A program made the translations under genes and the position numbers. Shown in pieces: positions 1-4,013 of a stretch of DNA of 5,276 nucleotides. Within the stretch, counting starts at the first letter, position 1. Each line of letters starts with the position of its first letter. The DNA is from Bacillota bacterium. Lineage in GTDB: Bacteria > Bacillota > Clostridia > DSM-8532. Below the pieces are notes generated by a model. It saw only the letters and a list, made by a program, of their open reading frames with translations. It searched no databases and had not been told where the DNA came from. The stretch covers positions 1 through 5,276 of the forward strand of contig JAEWSN010000213.1 in the NCBI GenBank assembly GCA_023459915.1, written 5' to 3'.

Positions 1-259
1 GGTATGGACCGAACAGCAGGGCAAAGGGCACCAGTCCCAGCTTGTCCGGAACCAGAAAAAAAGAAATTGTCAACGAGACCACCAGGCCGCCGAGCGCCCA
101 GCGCCAGCCGCCGAGCAGGAAAATGGCGCCCACCAGAAAACTCGCGAGCACCAAAAAACCGGCACGGCCGGTGGGCGCGATGGATTGGGCATACAGGCAA
201 AGCACAATGAAGCCCGACAGAATGCCGGTCAGCGTCAACGCGCGTGTCTTTTCCGCCAT
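1..259 (-). CDS. small multi-spanning membrane protein, N-terminal 86 residues (3' end outside window)
   Basis: This frame is not closed inside the window. It translates from ATG at 257-259 as MAEKTRALTLTGILSGFIVL and runs open to the left edge for 86 residues. Hydrophobic segments lie at about 9-26, 33-51, 54-70 and 74-86 onward, joined by short loops (APTGR at 28-32, GGWRW at 50-54, VPDK at 70-73). With only a few charged residues at the front, it looks like an integral membrane protein with at least four spans. The order LTLTG, PTGR, LVPDK and FGPY resembles uncharacterised clostridial membrane proteins that I recall as small transporter-like or ECF-like integral proteins; no function is known to me. 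The ATG overlaps the J-domain stop by one base (TGATG), so translation is probably coupled. There is no strong ribosome binding site for ATG; an in-frame GTG at 268 with GGAG ten bases upstream is a possible alternative start. Confidence 0.8.
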   Translation of the reverse strand, partial: MAEKTRALTLTGILSGFIVLCLYAQSIAPTGRAGFLVLASFLVGAIFLLGGWRWALGGLVVSLTISFFLVPDKLGLVPFALLFGPY

Positions 260-1140
260 CAGCAGCACCCGATGAGATCTCCGCCCACACATTCGCAGCA
301 GGAATCGGCACACCAGAGCGTGCCGCAGATTTGGCACATGTCCGGATTCTGGGCGCCACCACGGTTCACATATTGCTGGCGGTAGCCCTGGAACTGGCTG
401 TTCATGCCATTGAGCGCATTGCGATACTCATAATTGCCGGGATCCATCTGCACCGCCCGCTGGATGGACGCGTAGCCCCGGTCGTACCAGCCCTTGCGCA
501 GGAAAATGAGTCCCTGGAGATAAAACCATTCGCCATTGCGGGTGCGCATGCGATCCAGAATCCGCTGCGCCTCCATCATGTTGCCGGCGTTGATGAGGTT
601 GCGCGCCTGTTTGGCCAGCTCGAACTCTCTGCCAAATCCGGACTGCTGTCCCTGCCAGCCGCCCTGGGCCTTGCCCTGCCAACCGGCCTGCCCCTGTTGT
701 CCGGCATTGTTCGCAGACCAGCCCTGTTGGGCACCGGCCTGACCATAGCCGCCCGCGGTGCCGCCGGAGGCGTTCTGTGTCCCGGCACCCGCGCGATTGG
801 CCCCCTGGTTGCCTCCGCCCGCGTTGCCACCCGCTGTCCCGCTTGCTTTCGAACCGCCGGCGGCACCCTGTTGTCCTGGACGGGCGGATGCGGAGGAGGA
901 GTTGTAGTCCTGGGTTTCTCCGCTCTCGTACTGATACTGGAATGCGCCGCCCGCACCCTTCATGAGCAGATCGTACGCCTGGTTGATTTCGCGCATCTTC
1001 ACATCCGCCAAATCGGCCAGCGGGTTGTCCCGATACTTGTCGGGATGATACTTTTTGACCATTTCGCGGTACGCGCGCTTGATTTCGTCGTAACTGGCGC
1101 CTTCCTTGACACCCAGCACCTTGTAGGGATTCTCGCTCAT
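259..1140 (-). CDS. J-domain protein with Gly/Gln/Ala-rich linker, TPR-like region and Cys-rich tail
   Basis: This is not canonical DnaJ: after the J domain there is neither the CxxCxGxG zinc-finger domain nor the DnaJ client-binding domain. In the 293-residue form the J domain occupies 1-62 with HPD at 32-34, the tripeptide that stimulates the ATPase of an Hsp70 partner. A low-complexity linker rich in Gly, Ala, Gln, Ser and Asn spans about 63-170 and includes a repeated GWQG unit. A helical stretch at about 172-252 looks like two or three TPR-type hairpins (ARNLINAGNMMEAQRIL, then YDRGYASIQRAVQMDPGN). The tail at 269-293 carries eight cysteines (CQIC, WC, CCEC, then GGDLIGCC at the very end), possibly a metal site. 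I chose the ATG at 1140 because the family starts close to NPYKVLGV and GGGA lies six bases upstream. The in-frame ATG at 1152 (four residues longer) has AAAGGA only one base before it. The stop overlaps the next gene's start. Confidence 0.9.
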   Translation of the reverse strand: MSENPYKVLGVKEGASYDEIKRAYREMVKKYHPDKYRDNPLADLADVKMREINQAYDLLMKGAGGAFQYQYESGETQDYNSSSASARPGQQGAAGGSKASGTAGGNAGGGNQGANRAGAGTQNASGGTAGGYGQAGAQQGWSANNAGQQGQAGWQGKAQGGWQGQQSGFGREFELAKQARNLINAGNMMEAQRILDRMRTRNGEWFYLQGLIFLRKGWYDRGYASIQRAVQMDPGNYEYRNALNGMNSQFQGYRQQYVNRGGAQNPDMCQICGTLWCADSCCECVGGDLIGCC

Positions 1141-1146
1141 GCCTGT

Positions 1147-1159
1147 TCCCATATCCTTT
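1147..1159 (-). promoter_or_regulatory. ambiguous ribosome binding region before the J-domain gene
   Basis: Two weak choices exist on the minus strand. AAAGGA (1154-1159) is one base before the ATG at 1152, too close, and 13 bases before the ATG at 1140, too far. GGGA (1147-1150) is six bases before the ATG at 1140, a normal distance. The second start is favoured. Confidence 0.45.
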
Positions 1160-2052
1160 CAACGGGGGGTGGACCCGTCCACCTTTTCCTTTTTCGCCGC
1201 GCCGGACAGCACCTCGTCGGTTCTGCGCATGAGTCCGGCTTCGAGCACATTGTCGAGAATCTCGACGTTCTTCCTCACCGGCAGCACCTTGAGCGCCTTG
1301 TCCGCCTCGCTCAGCGAATACATCAGCGAGAAGGACGCCTGTTCCCGGGCTTCTTTGCGGAATGCCTCCATGGGCTGGTCCTTGTATTGGTACTGCCGCA
1401 GATAGGGATTGTAGGTGCCCTTTTTCGCGTCTTCCTCCATATCGTCGAATGCGTCCATCAGGTAGACCCAGCGCCCCAGATTGTAGCCCAGCCAGCCAAG
1501 CCCCCTGCGGGTGGTTTCGTCCGTGATGAGCGGACAGGCGAACAAGGTCTCCATGATGTGGGCGAACGGCTCCGCCGCCTCGTCCACCACCTCGCACCCG
1601 TCCTTCTCGAGCTGGTTGAGGCGCAGAAGCTGTTCCCGGATGGCCTTGACCTGATCGGGCCATCGCCGGGCGGTTTTGGCCGCCCCGCGCGCGAGCACCG
1701 CCGCCCCCATCGCGCCACCGACATGATGGGTGTCGTGCCATTTGTCCCTCAGATTTTCATACGTCAGCAGCACGTTCATGTCTGCGGCGTACGCGATCAC
1801 CGGCGTGGGGGCCGCGATGGCGTGCTTTCTGACGGGATGCGCCACACAGCGCTGCCGCAGGAGCACATTGGGGATGGGGGACAACGCGTCGAGCAGGAGG
1901 GCCAAAAAGGCCAAATCGTAATGCAGCGACAATCGCGGTATCTGGCCGGCGTTCCGGCCAATGGCCTTGCAAACCGCGCAGTAATAGGCGCGGTACACCT
2001 CGAATTCCCTTACCTTGAGTTCCGGTTTGTCAGGATTCACATACCCGAACAC
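1159..2052 (-). CDS. DUF5685 family protein, mostly helical, Asp-rich motifs
   Basis: The 297-residue product matches what I recall of DUF5685: the start MFGYVNPDKPELKVREFEVY at 1-20, then YYCAVCKAIG at 23-32. No function is established for the family. Visible conserved-looking residues are C25 and C28 (CxxC), C69 with H72 (RCVAHP), D91 and N93 (YAADMNVLL), D103/D107 (DKWHD, a DxxxD pattern) and a second Asp-rich block at 200-208 (DAFDDMEED) followed by YNP at 214-216. The sequence looks almost entirely helical, with no signal peptide and no convincing membrane span. Two DxxxD-type motifs about 100 residues apart in a helical protein recall the Mg-diphosphate sites of the all-alpha prenyl-transfer enzymes (squalene/phytoene synthase type), but this is an inference and spacing and context differ. 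The start is GTG, supported by GGGAGAG five bases upstream and the family N-terminus. It lies 23 bases after the Asp23 gene and just before the J-domain gene. Confidence 0.87.
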   Translation of the reverse strand: MFGYVNPDKPELKVREFEVYRAYYCAVCKAIGRNAGQIPRLSLHYDLAFLALLLDALSPIPNVLLRQRCVAHPVRKHAIAAPTPVIAYAADMNVLLTYENLRDKWHDTHHVGGAMGAAVLARGAAKTARRWPDQVKAIREQLLRLNQLEKDGCEVVDEAAEPFAHIMETLFACPLITDETTRRGLGWLGYNLGRWVYLMDAFDDMEEDAKKGTYNPYLRQYQYKDQPMEAFRKEAREQASFSLMYSLSEADKALKVLPVRKNVEILDNVLEAGLMRRTDEVLSGAAKKEKVDGSTPR

Positions 2053-2057
2053 CCTGT

Positions 2058-2064
2058 CTCTCCC
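2058..2064 (-). promoter_or_regulatory. ribosome binding site deciding the GTG start of the DUF5685 gene
   Basis: GGGAGAG on the minus strand ends five bases before GTG at 2052. The first codons GTG TTC GGG TAT give the family's usual MFGY beginning, so GTG is the real start even though no ATG is available nearby. Confidence 0.75.
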
Positions 2065-2075
2065 AACTGCCGGGA

Positions 2076-2459
2076 TTACCCGGCGGTCTTGCCGTCAAAG
2101 CTGACGCCCTGAACATGCACGTTGATGGCCTTGACATCCAGGCCGGTCATGGATTCCACGGCTTTTTTCACCCGTTCCTGCGCCCGCCACGCCACATCCG
2201 GAATCCGGGCCCCGTAATCGACAATCAGGAACAAGTCCACGGACACCTCCCGACCGGCCAGCTCCACCTTGACGCCCTTGGTGCCGCCTTTTCTGCCGAG
2301 CACCTGCGAGATATTGTCCGCGATGCCCGCGCTCATGCCCGCCACGCCCTCGGTTTCCATGACCGCGGTGTGCGCGATCACCACAATGACATCCGTGGAG
2401 ATGCGCACCTCTCCGGCCCCTTCGGCCAGGACCTGTCCGTCCCGTTCCTGCTCATCCAT
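2076..2459 (-). CDS. Asp23/Gls24 family envelope stress protein, YqhY-like
   Basis: The 127-residue product belongs to the Asp23/Gls24 family, small cytoplasmic proteins of Gram-positive bacteria. Some are linked to the membrane and to envelope or alkaline stress, others to lipid metabolism. Family blocks are in order: VRISTDVIVVIA at 18-29, ETEGVAGMSAGIADNI at 35-50, LGRKGGTKGVKVEL at 54-67, VDLFLIVDYGARIPDVAWRAQERVKKAVESMTGLDV at 74-109, and INVHVQGVSF at 112-121. The IPDVA, MTGL and NVHVQGV blocks resemble the YqhY type more than the YloU type that usually precedes the DAK1 kinase gene upstream of recG. There is no membrane anchor of its own, so any membrane location would need a partner such as AmaP, which is not seen here. 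An acidic 17-residue leader precedes the conserved part. The gene begins nine bases after the coiled-coil gene, whose stop codon forms part of its ribosome binding site. Confidence 0.93.
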   Translation of the reverse strand: MDEQERDGQVLAEGAGEVRISTDVIVVIAHTAVMETEGVAGMSAGIADNISQVLGRKGGTKGVKVELAGREVSVDLFLIVDYGARIPDVAWRAQERVKKAVESMTGLDVKAINVHVQGVSFDGKTAG

Positions 2460-2465
2460 GTTTCG

Positions 2466-2471
2466 TCCTCA
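2466..2471 (-). promoter_or_regulatory. ribosome binding site of the Asp23 gene, containing the upstream stop codon
   Basis: TGAGGA on the minus strand lies six bases before the ATG at 2459, and its first three bases are the TGA stop of the coiled-coil gene. Termination and re-initiation are thus at one place, which suggests coupled translation of the two proteins. Confidence 0.65.
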
Positions 2472-2906
2472 TTTCAATTCCTGGCGATTCTGGCGAATCA
2501 CGTCCATCGTTTCGGCGAGGATGGATTCCACCTTGTCGAGCACACCGTCGGCATACTCCCTTGTTCCGAGGCGGATTTCCCGCGCGTTCTTCTTCGCGTT
2601 CGCGATGATGACCTCCGCCTGCTCCACCGCCTTGCGCGAAATTTCGTGCTCATCGACCATGGCGGTGATGCGATTTTCCGCGTTCTTGAGGATCTCCCCG
2701 GCCTTGTTTTCCGCTTCCTGCAGAATGTGGGCGCTCTCCTCGGAAATGGAGCGGGCCTGCTTGATGTCGTCCGGCAGCTTGAGCCGGATGTCCTGAATCA
2801 GTTCGAGCACCTCATCCCGTCGAACCAGGCAGCGCCCCGAAAAGGGAACATTGAGGCCTCTTTCCAGTGTATCCTCAAGCTGTTCGAGCAATTCCAGCAG
2901 TTCCAT
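2469..2906 (-). CDS. coiled-coil protein of the coaD locus, SepIVA/DivIVA-like (often labelled 'ATPase')
   Basis: The 145-residue product has no signal peptide or membrane segment and is charged and helical almost throughout. A short N-terminal module (LELLEQLEDTLE at 4-15, VPFSGRCLVRRDEVLELI at 20-37, LPDDIKQA at 44-51) precedes a long coiled coil from about 52 to 110 with regular Ala spacing. A conserved tail follows, with NAREIRLGTREYADGVLDKV around 107-126. Clostridial homologues next to coaD are commonly called ATPase or V-type ATPase subunit H, but there is no nucleotide-binding motif; that name probably comes from generic coiled-coil similarity. From memory, both the N-terminal VP...V.R.(D/E)VLELL.D...LP pattern and the EYA/DYV...L tail match the actinobacterial septation factor SepIVA, whose relatives in Streptomyces also sit just after coaD. 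A cytoplasmic scaffolding role in envelope growth or division is therefore plausible but inferred. The start is secured by GGGAGGAG four bases upstream. Confidence 0.85.
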   Translation of the reverse strand: MELLELLEQLEDTLERGLNVPFSGRCLVRRDEVLELIQDIRLKLPDDIKQARSISEESAHILQEAENKAGEILKNAENRITAMVDEHEISRKAVEQAEVIIANAKKNAREIRLGTREYADGVLDKVESILAETMDVIRQNRQELK

Positions 2907-2910
2907 CTTT

Positions 2911-2918
2911 CTCCTCCC
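2911..2918 (-). promoter_or_regulatory. strong ribosome binding site of the coiled-coil gene
   Basis: GGGAGGAG on the minus strand ends four bases before the ATG at 2906. It is the closest to consensus in the window and suggests that this protein is made in larger amounts than its enzyme-coding neighbours, as a structural protein would be. Confidence 0.7.
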
Positions 2919-2927
2919 GGTTCCATC

Positions 2928-3413
2928 TCAGCCCTTTCGGGCGTATTTGTTCCTGATTGTGTCCGCAATGCCCTCCGGGACAAAATCTCCCACGGGGCCG
3001 CCATGTTGCGCCAGTTCCCGGACCACACTGGCACTGAGGAAGGAATACTGTGTGTCCGCCATCATGAACAGGGTTTCCACCGCAGGGTTCATGTGCTTGT
3101 TGATGAGCGCCATCTGCATCTCGTACTCAAAGTCGGACATGGCGCGCAGGCCCTTGACGATGGTGGTGGCACCGATTTGATCCATGAAATGGACCAGCAG
3201 CCCCTCGAAGGAGTGCACCTCGATGCCGGGCCTGTATCCGATGGCCGTGCGCAGCAGGTCCATCCGCTCGTCCTTGCTGAAGGTGGGATGCTTGCCGCTG
3301 TTGGTGAGCACGGCCACAATCAGCCGATCGCACAGGGCGGCGGCCCGGTTGATGATGTCCATGTGACCGCGTGTCACCGGATCAAAGCTGCCCGGGTAGA
3401 CGAATATCCGCAT
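2928..3413 (-). CDS. coaD: pantetheine-phosphate adenylyltransferase (phosphopantetheine adenylyltransferase)
   Basis: CoaD transfers an adenylyl group from ATP to 4'-phosphopantetheine, giving dephospho-CoA and pyrophosphate, the penultimate step of coenzyme A synthesis in the cytosol. The 161-residue product has the full family length. The N-terminal nucleotidyltransferase signature YPGSFDPVTRGHMDII is at 6-21 with the (T/H)xGH motif at 14-17, K41 follows in the substrate loop, and VKGLRAMSDFEYEMQMA is at 86-102. The C-terminal ATP loop YSFLSASVVRE is at 123-133. That loop usually reads SSS or SST where this protein has S127-A128-S129 (codons AGT GCC AGT). K87 stands where many homologues have Arg; Lys also occurs in actinobacterial enzymes. 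The ATG is supported by GGAGAGGA five bases upstream, lying inside rsmD. Translation is probably coupled to rsmD. The coiled-coil gene follows after 21 bases. Confidence 0.97.
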   Translation of the reverse strand: MRIFVYPGSFDPVTRGHMDIINRAAALCDRLIVAVLTNSGKHPTFSKDERMDLLRTAIGYRPGIEVHSFEGLLVHFMDQIGATTIVKGLRAMSDFEYEMQMALINKHMNPAVETLFMMADTQYSFLSASVVRELAQHGGPVGDFVPEGIADTIRNKYARKG

Positions 3414-3981
3414 GGTCTTCCTCTCCGGACGAATGGAGGTAAAATGAAAAGACGGTTTCTCCGTACGTCCTGCGTCGGGTGAGCCGCCAGCGGGCCACCC
3501 CGTCGGGCGGGGTTTCCTCCCGGTGATGCTCCATCACGGCCACGCCATCGTGCATCATTATATCATTTTCATCCAGCAAAAGAAGCGTTTTCAGCACAAA
3601 ATCGCGCCGGTAGGGCGCGTCCGCGAACACCAGATGAAATTGCCTTCCCTGTGCCGCCAGCTTTTTCAAAGCCGCGCCCGCCTCCATGCACAGCACTTCC
3701 GCCGACCCGGCCAGCCGTGTCTTCTCCAGATTGTCCCGGATCAGGGCGCACACCGGCCGGCTGGCTTCCACGAAAACCGCTTCCACCGCCCCCCGCGACA
3801 ACGCCTCGATGCCAAGGGAGCCCGATCCGGCAAACAGATCGAGCACGCGTGCGCCGGGAAGGTCCTGGTGAATCATGTTGAACACGGACTCCTTGGTCCG
3901 ATCCGTGGTGGGTCTTGTGCCGTCCCCGGCCGGTGTCTTCAGGGGAATCCCGCCGGCGGTGCCGGCAATCACTCTGGGCAT
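3382..3981 (-). CDS. rsmD: 16S rRNA (guanine(966)-N(2))-methyltransferase RsmD
   Basis: RsmD transfers a methyl group from S-adenosylmethionine to N2 of G966 of 16S rRNA in the assembling small subunit. The 199-residue product has the family N-terminus (RVIAG at 3-7, then TRPTTDRTKESVFNMI at 22-37). It has the SAM-binding motif I VLDLFAGSGSLGIEALSRGA at 46-65 and the acidic residue E72 after strand 2. The catalytic motif IV reads DAPY at 121-124, where the family normally has DPPY or DPPF; the codons are GAC GCG CCC TAC. Length is close to the usual 180-200. The ATG start is supported by AAAGGAG six bases upstream and by the match of residue 3 onward to family starts. The last 32 bases overlap the start of coaD, so the final residues (roughly SSGEEDHADIRLPGQL) may be an extension beyond the conserved fold. 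Placement between recG and coaD matches the standard order. Confidence 0.95.
   Translation of the reverse strand: MPRVIAGTAGGIPLKTPAGDGTRPTTDRTKESVFNMIHQDLPGARVLDLFAGSGSLGIEALSRGAVEAVFVEASRPVCALIRDNLEKTRLAGSAEVLCMEAGAALKKLAAQGRQFHLVFADAPYRRDFVLKTLLLLDENDIMMHDGVAVMEHHREETPPDGVARWRLTRRRTYGETVFSFYLHSSGEEDHADIRLPGQL
3419..3426 (-). promoter_or_regulatory. ribosome binding site of coaD inside the rsmD coding region
   Basis: On the minus strand GGAGAGGA lies five bases before the coaD ATG and within rsmD codons. It fixes the coaD start and shows that the 32-base rsmD/coaD overlap has its own strong initiation signal and does not depend on re-initiation alone. Confidence 0.75.
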
Positions 3982-3987
3982 GGGGAA

Positions 3988-3994
3988 CTCCTTT
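3988..3994 (-). promoter_or_regulatory. ribosome binding site of rsmD in the recG-rsmD gap
   Basis: AAAGGAG on the minus strand ends six bases before the rsmD ATG. It sits in the longest intergenic gap of the window (32 bases, 3982-4013), which holds no recognisable promoter boxes or hairpin. Confidence 0.7.
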
Positions 3995-4013
3995 CAGGTC
4001 TCGTTGGCGGGGA

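Noticed and set aside
640..910. Repetitive GC-rich DNA that might be a repeat array
   Set aside because: It encodes the Gly/Gln/Ala-rich linker of the J-domain protein. The repeats (GWQG-type units) are short and imperfect and follow the codons, so they are protein low complexity and not a separate DNA element.
428..1741. 437-residue minus-strand frame overlapping the DUF5685 and J-domain genes
   Set aside because: A +1 type shadow with Arg/Gly-rich translation, no domain, and start and stop in the middle of two real genes.
244..2112. 622-residue open frame on the plus strand across the J-domain and DUF5685 genes
   Set aside because: It is in exact antisense register to two well-supported genes and exists only because they share a frame and lack TTA, CTA and TCA codons. 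Its translation has no recognisable domain and is a mirror of the real genes' codon bias.
2469..2906. F- or V-type ATPase subunit
   Set aside because: No membrane anchor as in subunit b, no ATP synthase neighbours, and no nucleotide-binding motif. Coiled-coil composition alone explains the resemblance.
2115..3482. 455-residue open frame on the plus strand across the Asp23, coiled-coil and coaD genes
   Set aside because: Same explanation: the three genes share one frame, and their antisense has no stops. There is no protein family resemblance, and the three genes beneath it are certain.
3982..4013. Possible promoter or terminator in the recG-rsmD gap
   Set aside because: Only 32 bases long, with no hairpin plus T run and no -35/-10 pair. 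The only recognisable element is the rsmD ribosome binding site.
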